Positions 15,217-24,358 are shown, counted from the first letter of the stretch. The stretch is 45,819 nucleotides of DNA from Pseudomonas monteilii NBRC 103158 = DSM 14164 (GCF_000730605.1 NZ_BBIS01000062.1:1-45819); one strand, 5' to 3'. The notes: a model not told the origin generated them from the letters alone. Numbers and translations are program-made.

Positions 15217-18200
15217 ATCATATATGGAAGCAATTCAAAGCTTGGGGCTTGCCGTGGGTAACGCGCATTGGCCTGGCGTTGCCGCTGTTACTTGGGTTGG
15301 CGGCCACGCTGCTCCTGGTCGCCATCTGGTGGCTCGGCCCGCAATGGACGTGGCGTGAGCAACAGCCATTGGCCAGTGTGGCGCACCGCAGCGTCGCAAG
15401 TCTGGTACTCATGCTCGTGCCGCTAATAGGTTGGCTGGTGGTGCTGCGTACACGCTTTCGCCGATTGCAAGCGGAGCGAAGGCAGGCACGGGCTGCCGAA
15501 CAGGATCGCGCGCTGCCGTTGGTGCAGGCGCAAGAGAAGGCGCTGAGCCAGGGGCTTGACCGGTACCTTGACAATGCCGGTGGGCCCCGCGCCTTGTACC
15601 GGCTGCCCTGGTACCTGGTGATGGGGGATGAACAGGCCGGTAAAACCAGCTTCATCGACTGCACCGATCAGCGTTTTACCCTGACACGTATCGATCAGGT
15701 CCAGGCACAAGGGCGACAGACTGAAGCGCTGGCCTATCCGGTGGGCTGGTGGGTCAGCGACGATGCTGTGCTCATCGACCCACCCGGTGCGTTCATCCGT
15801 CAGCAGCCAGCGGCCGGCTCGGCAGCCGACGCTCACGCCGAATCAGCGCCCTCCTGTGTGCCGGGGGCCCAGGCCAGGTTGTGGGACCACCTGTTGGGCT
15901 GGCTACTGCGAAATCGCAGCCAGCGAGCGCTTAACGGCGTGGTGCTGGTCGTCGACTTGCCGGCACTGCTGCATGGCACGCCTGAGCAGCGCGTTGCGCT
16001 GGCCCACAGGTTGCGCACCCGCCTGTACGAAGTGAGCAGCCACCTGGGATCGCGCTTGCCGCTCTACGTGGTACTGAGCAAATTCGATTTGCTGGACGGC
16101 TTCGATCAGTTCTACGGCAAGCTTTCGGCCGCCAGGCGCGAAAACCTGTTGGGGTTTACCTTCAAACTGGATGCGGTTGACGCGTTCGACGTCTGGCTGG
16201 ATGAGTATGACGAGCACTACGGTCGGTTTCTCGGCACGTTGCAGGAGCAGCTCATCGATCAACTGGATGTACTGGTGAAGGCTCCACCGTGTGGGCGCCT
16301 GTTTTCGCTGTATGGGCAGCTGGTCGGGTTGCGCCCCATACTGCTGGCATTTCTGCGCGAAACCCTGGTGAGTGACCGTTACTCCACGCCCGCCCTGGTA
16401 CGCGGTGTGTATTGGTCGTCTGTGATACAGCAAGGCGACATGCGCAATGCCTTTGTCCGTGAAGCCGCCCAGCCCTACAAGACGAAACTTCCGTTGCGTG
16501 AGGGCAAGGCACAAGGCAAGGCATTGGCCTACTTCATTCAGCAAGCCTTCAGACGGGTCATCTATCAGGAGGCCGGCCTGGCGGGCGACAACGTTCGGGT
16601 GGCGCGCAGCAAGCGTCAACTGCTGTGGGTCGGCTCGGGCGTGGGCATCCTTGCGTTCAGCATCGCCCTGGCAAGCTGGCAACGCTATTTCGACATCAAT
16701 GGGTCCAAGGCCGCTAGCGTGCTCGCCAAAAGCCAGGAGTACAGCCATCACCAGGTCGATCAGCGCCTTGACCCGACCGGGCGCAACCTGTTGGCGCCGC
16801 TTGACCAGATCCGCGATGCGGTGGCGGTGTTTGGTGACTATCGCGTGGCATGGCCAGGGGTTGCCGATCTTGGCCTTTATCAAGGGCGAAACATTGGCCC
16901 CACGGTTGACGAAGCGTACCTCAGCTTATTGTCCAGGCGCTTTTTGCCGGCCTTGGCCAGCGGCGTGATCGATGCCATGAACGCAGCACCACCGGGCAGT
17001 GAGCAACAAATGGCGGCGCTCAGGGTTTACCGGATGATCGAGGACCGCCACAGTCGCCGGCCCGAATGGGTGGAAGACTGGATGGCGCGCCAATGGCAAA
17101 AGGCGTTTCCTGGCCAGGGGCAGTTGCAGCGAGACCTCATGCACCATTTGAAATACGCCCTGGCCTACGCTGACACCGATTTGCCGCAGTACCGTGAGCG
17201 TGTCAGCGAAGTGCAGCAGGCATTGCGTAAATTGCCTTTGCCACAGCGGGTTTATGAGGGGCTGAAGCAACAGGCTCACGAGCAATTGCACACCGGCCTG
17301 AACCTGCGTCACCAGGTAGGCCCTGCATTCGATGTCGTTTATCAGCCTTCTTTCGGGGCCAGGCAAGGGGAGGAGGATGTGCAGCTGCCCCCCATGCTCA
17401 CAGCCAAAGGCTTCAGGGAGTACTTTGAACCGCGCAGCCAGCGGTTCGCTGAAATGGCGATGGTCGATCAGTGGGCGCTCGGGGAGCGCGCCCAGCTCGA
17501 TTATTCGAGCGTTGATCGAGAGGCGCTAACCGAACGGCTGCACAACCTTTACAGCGCCGATTACGTAGACAGCTGGCGTCGCGCCTTGAACGCCTTCACC
17601 GTGGCGGACTTCCGTGATCTGGACCATGGTGTCACCGTTCTGGAACAGTTGACTGGCCCGGCAGCACCGTTGCAGCGGCTGCTGCATACGGTCAGGGATA
17701 ACACGTCGCTTGCGTCACCGGCTGTTGTCGAGGCACCGGGCGAGGTTGGTTCGTTGCTGCCAGTAACGGGCAAGCCCGAGCAACAGCAAGCACAGGCCAT
17801 CCAGCGGGCTTTTGCAGGCCTGGGCGCCATGTTGCTGGTGACAGGAGACAAACCGAGCTACTACGACGAAACCCTGGGTGCCGTATCGGCTGTGCTGGAC
17901 TATGCCAAGGCCGTACAGGACAGCCCGGACCGCGGCAAGGCTGCGCTGCAAGCCGTGCATCAGCGCTTCTCGATGACCGGGCAGGACCCGATTGGCACCC
18001 TGCAACGTGTTGCCACAGGTTTGCCGGAACCGATCAACCACCAGGTCAGAAAGCTTGCCGACCAGACAGCCAAAGTGCTGAACGTTGAAGCACTGCGCGA
18101 ACTGGAGCGACGTTGGGATGCTGAGGTGTACAGCTTCTTCCAGCAACGTCTGGCAGGCCGCTACCCCTTTGTGGTGAGGGCACCTGATGCTTCACTGGAT

Positions 18201-18839
18201 GACTTCGAAGCATTCTTTGGGCCCAAAGGGCGCTTGAAGCAGTTTGATGATCAGTATCTCAAGGTCTTCCTCAAGGACAACCTTGAGGCGTTGCAGTTTG
18301 GCCAGCACGGGCATTCCCTGATTCGCCCCGACGTGATCGAGCAGCTAGAGCTGGCCGAACGGATTCGCGAAACCTTCTTCGATCAGCGCGGCAAATTGAG
18401 TGTGCAGTTCAGTATCGAACCGTTGGGGCTCAGTGCGAACCAGCGTACCAGCCTGCTGGACCTGGATGGCCAGTTGATCTCCTACACCCATGGGCCTACC
18501 CAGATAACCGGTATCGTCTGGCCCAATACCATGGGGCAGCAGGTACGCAGCAACCTGACTTTACTCAGGCAGAACGGCAATAGCAGCAGCCTCGAATACC
18601 GTGGCCCTTGGTCGATGTTCCGCTTGCTCAGCCGCGGCTCGCTCAATGGGCGCACGGCGACCAGCGTGGACCTGAGCTTCAGGACGGGCGACGGTGTAAT
18701 GCGCTATCGGTTGAATGCTGAAAAGGCCTTCAACCCCATTACCCAGCAACCGTTCAAAGGTTTCCGCTTGCCACGCGGGTTAATGCAACAGCCAACCAAG
18801 GTTGCTCAAACGGGGCAACCGCATGAACAGCCTTTATGA
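15213..18839 (+). CDS. tssM: TssM, T6SS inner-membrane channel protein (IcmF/VasK)
   Basis: This 1208-residue protein is full length for the family. Two transmembrane helices lie near the N-terminus (about 17-42 and 55-77) and a third at about 471-490 (WVGSGVGILAFSIALASW). Between them is the cytoplasmic NTPase-like domain with an intact Walker A motif GDEQAGKTS at 138-146 and LIDPPGAF near 190. The large periplasmic part, from about 490 to the end, includes the IcmF-related and C-terminal beta domains that meet TssJ. It ends 18 bases before the stop of the converging flavoprotein gene, closing the T6SS locus. Confidence 0.97.
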   Translation: MNHIWKQFKAWGLPWVTRIGLALPLLLGLAATLLLVAIWWLGPQWTWREQQPLASVAHRSVASLVLMLVPLIGWLVVLRTRFRRLQAERRQARAAEQDRALPLVQAQEKALSQGLDRYLDNAGGPRALYRLPWYLVMGDEQAGKTSFIDCTDQRFTLTRIDQVQAQGRQTEALAYPVGWWVSDDAVLIDPPGAFIRQQPAAGSAADAHAESAPSCVPGAQARLWDHLLGWLLRNRSQRALNGVVLVVDLPALLHGTPEQRVALAHRLRTRLYEVSSHLGSRLPLYVVLSKFDLLDGFDQFYGKLSAARRENLLGFTFKLDAVDAFDVWLDEYDEHYGRFLGTLQEQLIDQLDVLVKAPPCGRLFSLYGQLVGLRPILLAFLRETLVSDRYSTPALVRGVYWSSVIQQGDMRNAFVREAAQPYKTKLPLREGKAQGKALAYFIQQAFRRVIYQEAGLAGDNVRVARSKRQLLWVGSGVGILAFSIALASWQRYFDINGSKAASVLAKSQEYSHHQVDQRLDPTGRNLLAPLDQIRDAVAVFGDYRVAWPGVADLGLYQGRNIGPTVDEAYLSLLSRRFLPALASGVIDAMNAAPPGSEQQMAALRVYRMIEDRHSRRPEWVEDWMARQWQKAFPGQGQLQRDLMHHLKYALAYADTDLPQYRERVSEVQQALRKLPLPQRVYEGLKQQAHEQLHTGLNLRHQVGPAFDVVYQPSFGARQGEEDVQLPPMLTAKGFREYFEPRSQRFAEMAMVDQWALGERAQLDYSSVDREALTERLHNLYSADYVDSWRRALNAFTVADFRDLDHGVTVLEQLTGPAAPLQRLLHTVRDNTSLASPAVVEAPGEVGSLLPVTGKPEQQQAQAIQRAFAGLGAMLLVTGDKPSYYDETLGAVSAVLDYAKAVQDSPDRGKAALQAVHQRFSMTGQDPIGTLQRVATGLPEPINHQVRKLADQTAKVLNVEALRELERRWDAEVYSFFQQRLAGRYPFVVRAPDASLDDFEAFFGPKGRLKQFDDQYLKVFLKDNLEALQFGQHGHSLIRPDVIEQLELAERIRETFFDQRGKLSVQFSIEPLGLSANQRTSLLDLDGQLISYTHGPTQITGIVWPNTMGQQVRSNLTLLRQNGNSSSLEYRGPWSMFRLLSRGSLNGRTATSVDLSFRTGDGVMRYRLNAEKAFNPITQQPFKGFRLPRGLMQQPTKVAQTGQPHEQPL

Positions 18840-18857
18840 CACCATGTCTCGCTTAGG

Positions 18858-20540
18858 TCATGCCGAGCCCAAGCCGCTCAACAGCCTGCCGGCCAGATAC
18901 CCAAAGGTCATCCCCGGCCCAAGGGTAATGCCACCGCTTGGGTAGTGCCCACCCATCACGCTGTGCATGTCGTTGCCCACCGCAAACAGCCCGGGTATCG
19001 GCTGCCCTGCGCGGTCCAGCACACGGGCCGAGGCGTCGGTGCCCAGGCCGGCGAAGGTGCCCAGGCTGCCCGGCAGTAGCTTCACGGCGTGAAACGGCCC
19101 ATGCAGCAAGGGCCGCAGCGACGGGTTGGGGGCTTGCAACGGTTCGCCCTGAGCCCGGTTGTAGGCCGATGCGCCACGCTGGAATACGGGGTCCTCACCT
19201 TGGGCTGCATGCCGGTTGAAGTCGTGCACCGTGCGCTGCAGCTGCGCGGCATCGATCCCGCAGCGCTGCGCCAGTTCCGCCAGGCTGGCGCTACTGTGCA
19301 AGTAGCCACGGCGTTGATAGAAGCGGGTAGAGAACGGAAAGGGCTTGGCCCAGCCAATGCCATAGCGGCGTTGTGCTGCGTGGTCGCAGATCAGCCAGGC
19401 TTCAGGTGCTTCGCCGTGCGGTGTAGCGGCGAACAGTGCGTTCATGAAGTCATGGTAGCAATCGGCCTCGTTGACGAAGCGTCGGCCATCGCGACGTACC
19501 GCGATGAAGCCAGGTTTGGCGCGGTCGATCAGGTGCGGGAAATGGCCGAAACCGCCATCGCCGCATGGCACCTTCGATACAGGCGTCCAGGCGCCAGCCT
19601 GGGCCAGTGCCGTACTGACCAGGCCACCGGCTTGTTCACCCAACCGCAGGCCGTCGCCGCTGTTTTCCCTGGGTGCAGCGGAGTAGTGCTGGTCACCCTG
19701 CGGCGCATGCGGCATCAGTTGCGCGATGCGCTGGCGATCATGCGGGAAGCCACCGCAGGCCAATACCACGCCACGGCGTGCCTGGATGACCTGGCCGTCG
19801 GCAAACAGTGCGCCACTGACTCGGCCTTCGCCCAGCAGGTGGCTGGCCGGTTTGTCGGTCAGCAGTGTCACATCAAGGTCGAGGGCGCTGCGTAGCAGGC
19901 GCGCCACCAGCGCATTGCCATTGACCAACTGCTGGCCGCGACGATGCAGCAGCAGGTCTCGCCCATGGCGCAGCAGGCGCTTGCTGACATGCAGCGCCGC
20001 CTTGGCCGAGCGTGTGGCGTTGAAGAAGGCGGCCATGTCGGTGCCACCGGCAATGCCCATGCCGGCCAGGCTGACGATGTCCAGCGGTGGGCGTAATGTG
20101 TGCAGCCAAGGACCGAGCTGGCGCCCGTCGTAAGGCAGGGCACACAGTGAGCGCCCTCCGTATGCACTGCCATCGCCTTCACGCATGTCGGGCATGCGGC
20201 TGCCGCTCTGGAACTGTACCGCCGTGTGCTGCTGGAAAAACGCCACCATTTCCGGGCCATGGCGCAGGAACGCACGTTGACGCGTGTCCAGTTCGCGGGT
20301 GTGGGTTTGCGCACGCAGGTAGCGCTCTGGGGCATCGTCGGCTTCGACGATGCCTTCAGCGATGGCCAGCGGGTTACGCGGTATCCACAACCAGCCCCCA
20401 GACCAGGCGCTGGTGCCGCCCAGCTGGCGGGCTTTTTCCGCAACGATCACATGCAGGCCGTGATGCGCGGCGGTTACGGCGGCAGCCAGGCCCGAAGCGC
20501 CGGAGCCAATGACGAGTACGTCACATTCGAGGGGGTGCAT
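18858..20540 (-). CDS. FAD-binding dehydrogenase, ketosteroid-delta1-dehydrogenase-like (copy 1)
   Basis: This 560-residue flavoprotein opens with the dinucleotide fold CDVLVIGSGASGLAAAVTAA, then EKARQLGGTSAWSGGWLWIP. Later it has GRRFVNEADCYHDF and, near the C-terminus, GGHYPSGGITLGPGMTFGY. The last block places Tyr and Gly in a Y-P-x-x-G pattern like the catalytic Tyr/Gly pair of 3-ketosteroid delta1-dehydrogenases, which desaturate a ring next to a ketone. It shares an operon with a second flavoprotein and an AroE-like enzyme, so a small cyclic ketone is a more likely substrate than a steroid. Fumarate-reductase-like flavoproteins share the fold. The ribosome-binding site is weak; it lies 39 bases after the NIPSNAP gene. 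Confidence 0.8.
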   Translation of the reverse strand: MHPLECDVLVIGSGASGLAAAVTAAHHGLHVIVAEKARQLGGTSAWSGGWLWIPRNPLAIAEGIVEADDAPERYLRAQTHTRELDTRQRAFLRHGPEMVAFFQQHTAVQFQSGSRMPDMREGDGSAYGGRSLCALPYDGRQLGPWLHTLRPPLDIVSLAGMGIAGGTDMAAFFNATRSAKAALHVSKRLLRHGRDLLLHRRGQQLVNGNALVARLLRSALDLDVTLLTDKPASHLLGEGRVSGALFADGQVIQARRGVVLACGGFPHDRQRIAQLMPHAPQGDQHYSAAPRENSGDGLRLGEQAGGLVSTALAQAGAWTPVSKVPCGDGGFGHFPHLIDRAKPGFIAVRRDGRRFVNEADCYHDFMNALFAATPHGEAPEAWLICDHAAQRRYGIGWAKPFPFSTRFYQRRGYLHSSASLAELAQRCGIDAAQLQRTVHDFNRHAAQGEDPVFQRGASAYNRAQGEPLQAPNPSLRPLLHGPFHAVKLLPGSLGTFAGLGTDASARVLDRAGQPIPGLFAVGNDMHSVMGGHYPSGGITLGPGMTFGYLAGRLLSGLGSA

Positions 20541-20579
20541 GAAGGGGTCCGCTCAGGCGTTGGTAGAGGGTGGCGCGCT

Positions 20580-20900
20580 TTACTGCAGCGGCGAAAAACC
20601 GGTGGGCCGCAGCAGCCGCGATTGCAGGCGCACAACGGCCCCGAGCTCGCGGTTAAGCCGCGAAAACGCTGCCCAGCGCGGGTCCGCTGCCATGGCTGTG
20701 CGCCGTGCGATGCGATCGTCGAGGCTGGCATAGCCCCAGATGTGCACCACCTGGTTGACGTCGCCGAACTCGCTGGTGAAAAAGCCGACCAGGTTACCCA
20801 GGTGTTCGCTTTGAACGTCCAGCGCATGGCTTTGGTACAGGGCTAGCCAGTCGGCCATTTTCAGTGGGTCGAGGGTGTAGGTTCTCAGTTCGTAGTACAT
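20580..20900 (-). CDS. NIPSNAP-family protein
   Basis: This 106-residue protein begins MYYELRTYTLDPLKMADWL and contains NLVGFFTSEFGDVNQVVHIW, the NIPSNAP pattern (ELRTYTL, G-x-F-x-x-E-x-G, N-x-V-x-H-x-W). The fold is a dimeric alpha-beta barrel related to antibiotic monooxygenase-like domains. Enzymatic roles are poorly defined. The ATG at 20900 lies inside the end of the upstream flavoprotein gene (16-base overlap), so it is translated with it. It may assist or follow the flavoprotein reaction; no residue seen identifies a substrate. Confidence 0.85.
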   Translation of the reverse strand: MYYELRTYTLDPLKMADWLALYQSHALDVQSEHLGNLVGFFTSEFGDVNQVVHIWGYASLDDRIARRTAMAADPRWAAFSRLNRELGAVVRLQSRLLRPTGFSPLQ

Positions 20901-22618
20901 GCCGGGGTCTCCGTGTGGGTGGCCGGCGCCTGCAGGCGCGCGGTGATGTGGTTGGCAGCGAGCCAGCCGAAGGTGAGGGCAGGGCCCAGGGTGATGCCGG
21001 GGCCGGGGTAGGTGCCCTTCATCAGTGAGTTCATGTCGTTGCCGACCGCATACAGCCCGGCAATTGGCTGGCCGCTACGGTCAAGCACATTGGCATCGGC
21101 GTTGGTCACCAGGCCACGGGCCGACCCGAGGTCGCCGGTGTGAATGCGGATGGCGTAGAACGGCCCGTTGCTCAACGGCGCCAGGCAGGGGTTGGGCGTG
21201 TGTTGCGGGTCGCCCATGTAGCGGTTGTAGCTGTTGCCGCCTTTGCCGAACGCACGGTCGATGCCATTGCGGGCATCCGTGTTGAACTGCTCGAGGGTTT
21301 GCGCGAACACTTTGGGCTCTACGCCAATGGCCTGGGCCAGGGCTTGCGGTGTCGCGGCCCGGTACAGGTAGCCGGCGTCGATCAACGCCTGGTTGTTCAC
21401 AGGCTTCGGCCGCGCCAGGCCGAGCCCATAGCGGTTCATCGCCTCGGCATCGCACACCAGCCAGCAGCTGGCAATGCCGTTGGCGAACATGGTCTGCACG
21501 AAGTGGTGGTAGGAGTCGGACTCGTTGACGAAGCGCCGCCCGGTCGGGTCTACCGCAATCACGCCAGGCTTGGCGCGGTCGGTGACCAAATGCGGGAAGC
21601 GCTCCCGCTGGCCACCGGGATGGCGCCGTTCGGAAACCGGCGCCCAGAAGAAGTTGGCCGCCAGGCCTTCGCCCTCGGCGGCCGACACCGCCTGACCAAG
21701 GCGCAGGGCGGCACCGTCGTTGAAGGGGGGCGACATGGTCAGGTGCGGCGCCTCTTGGGCGGGGCGGTAGCTGGCGGCCAGTGCGCCTGCAGCGAACCCG
21801 CCCATGGCGCACACCACACCGCCACGTGCCATTACCCGCTGACGCCGGCCCTCGTGCAGTACAACCACGCCGGTCACCACGCCGTGCTCGACAATCAGCT
21901 CTTCGGCTTCGCTGCGCAACCACAGTTGCGTGCCATGGGCGAAGGCACTGGTGGCCAGGCGGGCGATCAATGCGTTGCCGGTGGTAAGCCGAGTGCCACG
22001 CGGGTGCCTTAGGCGGTCCCGCGCGTAGCGCACTATCAGTTTCAGGCAATGCCACAGCGAGCCGGGCGAGCGGCGAATACTGAGAAAATGCTGGATATCC
22101 ACGCGGTTGACCATCATGCCGCCGAACAGCAGCATGCCGGGCGGTGGCATCTGCAGGTCCTTGAAGCGCTGGCCAAGGTGCTTGCCGTCGTACTCGACCA
22201 TTTCCAGTGCCCGGCCGAACTGCGTGGCGCCGGGTGCATCCGGGTAATAATCGGGTGAGTGCGGGCGTAAGGCATAGCGCAGTTCGGTGTGGCGCTCCAG
22301 CCAACGCAGTGCCTGGTGCCCATGCTCGATGAAGGCGTCGCCCAGCATGGGGTCGTAGCCATCACCGATGACGTGTTTGAGGTAGGTGCGCATGGCCTCG
22401 GGGGAGTCCTTGGCACCCGCGTCCCGGGCCTGATCGGTGCCGTACAGCCATACCGCACCGCCGGAAATCGCCGAGGTGCCGCCAAAGCGTTCGGCCTTTT
22501 CCACGACCAGCACCTTCAGCCCGCGGCAGGCCGCCGTGGCCGCCGCAGCCAAGCCGCCGGCGCCACTGCCCAGTACCACCAGGTCAACGCTGTGTTGTGT
22601 GTGTTCAAGGGTCGCCAT
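20885..22618 (-). CDS. FAD-binding dehydrogenase, ketosteroid-delta1-dehydrogenase-like (copy 2)
   Basis: This 577-residue paralogue of the other flavoprotein in the operon starts the FAD fold with VDLVVLGSGAGGLAAAATAA and has EKAERFGGTSAISGGAVWLY. It carries GRRFVNESDSYHHF and a C-terminal KGTYPGPGITLGPALTFGW, with the Y-P-G-x-G arrangement of ketosteroid dehydrogenases. It lies 4 bases after the AroE-like gene. Two related but divergent flavoproteins side by side suggest two sequential desaturations or two related substrates. No signal peptide is visible, so it is cytoplasmic. Confidence 0.82.
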   Translation of the reverse strand: MATLEHTQHSVDLVVLGSGAGGLAAAATAACRGLKVLVVEKAERFGGTSAISGGAVWLYGTDQARDAGAKDSPEAMRTYLKHVIGDGYDPMLGDAFIEHGHQALRWLERHTELRYALRPHSPDYYPDAPGATQFGRALEMVEYDGKHLGQRFKDLQMPPPGMLLFGGMMVNRVDIQHFLSIRRSPGSLWHCLKLIVRYARDRLRHPRGTRLTTGNALIARLATSAFAHGTQLWLRSEAEELIVEHGVVTGVVVLHEGRRQRVMARGGVVCAMGGFAAGALAASYRPAQEAPHLTMSPPFNDGAALRLGQAVSAAEGEGLAANFFWAPVSERRHPGGQRERFPHLVTDRAKPGVIAVDPTGRRFVNESDSYHHFVQTMFANGIASCWLVCDAEAMNRYGLGLARPKPVNNQALIDAGYLYRAATPQALAQAIGVEPKVFAQTLEQFNTDARNGIDRAFGKGGNSYNRYMGDPQHTPNPCLAPLSNGPFYAIRIHTGDLGSARGLVTNADANVLDRSGQPIAGLYAVGNDMNSLMKGTYPGPGITLGPALTFGWLAANHITARLQAPATHTETPACTTN

Positions 22619-22622
22619 GGCT

Positions 22623-23432
22623 TCAGATCTCCAGCGGCGTCACGCCCATGAAGGCGCCAAGGTGGCCGAGTTGGGCGTAGGCCATTTCCGGGCCCGTCTG
22701 GATCGGGCAGCCGACTTGCCGTGCGCGGTTCAGCAGTGGGGTGATTTCGGGCGAAGTGACCACGTCGGCCACCAAGGTGTCGGGTTGCAGGGTAGCCAGC
22801 AGGGCGGCGGGCAGTGGCAGCTCTGCGCTTGTGCCCATGCCGACCGGGGAGGCGTTGGCCACCAGGTCGAAGTCTTCCAGCCCACTGAACTGTGTGCTCA
22901 CCGTAAGCCCAGGGAAGGCATTGCCGAGCAGTTCGCACACCGCCTCCATGCGCGTTGTGCTGGGGTCGCTGAGGGTAATGCTGGCAATGCCTGCCTCGCC
23001 CAGCGCATAGGCGATGGCACTGCCAACACCGCCGCAACCGATCACCAATGCCCGCTTGCCCGTCGCTTTAAAGCCATGTTTGCGCGCAGCGCCCAGGAAG
23101 CCGGCGCCGTCGACGTTGTCGCCCAGCAGGCGCCCGTCGCGCTCGCGGCGTATCACATTGACCGACCCCAGTGCCGCCGCACGTTCGCTCAGGCTATCCA
23201 GGCGGTTGGCCAGGGCCTGCTTGTACGGCACGGTGACCACGCAGCCGCGCAGGTTTTGCCAGCCGCGCAGGGTGCCGGCAAAGCTGTCCAGCGCCGCCTG
23301 GTGCAGGTCGATGGGCAGCATGGCGAGGTTGCAGTTGTTGTGGGTGAACCAGGTGTTGAAGTTTTCCGGGGACTTCACCTGGGCGATGGGCGAACCGACG
23401 ATGGCGACCAGTTCAGTGGAACCACGAATCAT
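22623..23432 (-). CDS. Shikimate/quinate dehydrogenase-family protein (AroE paralogue)
   Basis: This 269-residue protein is an AroE-fold NAD(P)-dependent dehydrogenase. It keeps the catalytic Lys71 (VVTVPYK), Asn92, Asp108 (GDNVDGAG) and Gln254, plus the Rossmann GCGGVGSA near 130. The substrate-binding motif, usually H-S-K-S-P, reads Q-V-K-S-P at 18-22, so the first serine that holds the shikimate carboxylate region is valine here. That points to a catabolic paralogue with altered substrate use rather than the biosynthetic enzyme. It is the first gene of the leftward operon, with a strong AAGGAGGT site, and is divergent from an IclR regulator. Confidence 0.88.
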   Translation of the reverse strand: MIRGSTELVAIVGSPIAQVKSPENFNTWFTHNNCNLAMLPIDLHQAALDSFAGTLRGWQNLRGCVVTVPYKQALANRLDSLSERAAALGSVNVIRRERDGRLLGDNVDGAGFLGAARKHGFKATGKRALVIGCGGVGSAIAYALGEAGIASITLSDPSTTRMEAVCELLGNAFPGLTVSTQFSGLEDFDLVANASPVGMGTSAELPLPAALLATLQPDTLVADVVTSPEITPLLNRARQVGCPIQTGPEMAYAQLGHLGAFMGVTPLEI

Positions 23433-23495
23433 GCTGACCTCCTTATTGGCGTTGTTATGACGGCAAGCGTGAAGCAGCGGGGTGCGGGCAACAAT

Positions 23496-23555
23496 GCGCT
23501 AATCGGTGGTTTAGTGCGATAATCGCAATCATGTTCCGGTTATCGCGTTAATCGG
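23496..23555. promoter_or_regulatory. Candidate IclR operator cluster
   Basis: In the 155-base divergent gap there is a perfect inverted repeat TGCGAT-A-ATCGCA at 23515-23527. Flanking it are two direct copies of GCG(C/T)TAATCGG at 23496-23506 and 23545-23555. This is a natural site for the adjacent IclR-family regulator to control both itself and the AroE-like operon. Binding is inferred. Confidence 0.5.
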
Positions 23556-23587
23556 CTGTTTTTTCTCCCCACTTGCGAGCTGAAGGC

Positions 23588-24358
23588 ATGAACACCCCCG
23601 CTATTCATCCCCGTGACCTGATTGCCGGCTTGCAGAAAGGCCTGGCCCTGATGCAGCTGTTCAGCGCCGAGCAGCCACGCCTGAGCGTGCCGCAGGCAGC
23701 CAGGCTGTCTGGCCTTACGCCCAGCGCCACCCGGCGCTTTTTGCTGACTTTGGTGCATGAGGGCTTTGCCGAAACCGACAGCCGCGAGTACTGGCTGACG
23801 CCCAAGGCGTTGCGCCTTGGCCAGGCGTATGTCGACTCGGCGCAACTGCCGCGCATGCTGCGGCCGATCGTCGAGCAGGTGGCGCGGCAGACCCAGGAGC
23901 ATGTATCAGTGGGCACCCGCGATGGCGACGAGATCATCCACCTGGTGCGCAGCCGTTACAGCCATGTGGCGTCGTTGTCGATCAGGCCTGGTTCGCGGGT
24001 GCCGATGTATTGCACGGCGGGGGGACGGATATGGCTGGCTTGGCTGGATGAAAGCGAGCGGGATGACTACTTTGCACGCAACCCGCTGCGGGCACTGACG
24101 CCTTACACACAGACTGACCGTGGGCTGCTGGAGGCGGAATTGCTGCGGGTGCAAACGCAGGGCTTCTGTATTGTCGACCAGGAATATGAGATGGGTATGC
24201 GTGTGTTGGGGGTACCGCTGCTGGATCGGGCCGGGCAGTTGAAAGCAACGCTCACCATCACGACCCATGCTTCGCGCCTGAGCGTGGATGAAATTCGGTT
24301 GCGGTATGTGCCGACACTGTATGAGGCGCAGGCGTTGTTGCGGCCAGTTCTGGATTGA
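23588..24358 (+). CDS. IclR-family transcriptional regulator (PcaR/PobR-like)
   Basis: This 256-residue regulator has an N-terminal winged helix at about 12-75 (KGLALMQLFSAEQPRLSVPQ, then GLTPSATRRFLLTLVHEGF) and a C-terminal effector domain. The effector domain contains RPGSRVPMYCTAGGRIWLAW, which resembles the PcaR/PcaU/CatR branch that senses aromatic-pathway intermediates. It is divergent from the AroE-like/flavoprotein operon and probably controls it in response to a ring acid. I use the ATG at 23588; a TTG five codons earlier is an alternative. It ends in a gap that holds a REP-like element. Confidence 0.88.
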   Translation: MNTPAIHPRDLIAGLQKGLALMQLFSAEQPRLSVPQAARLSGLTPSATRRFLLTLVHEGFAETDSREYWLTPKALRLGQAYVDSAQLPRMLRPIVEQVARQTQEHVSVGTRDGDEIIHLVRSRYSHVASLSIRPGSRVPMYCTAGGRIWLAWLDESERDDYFARNPLRALTPYTQTDRGLLEAELLRVQTQGFCIVDQEYEMGMRVLGVPLLDRAGQLKATLTITTHASRLSVDEIRLRYVPTLYEAQALLRPVLD

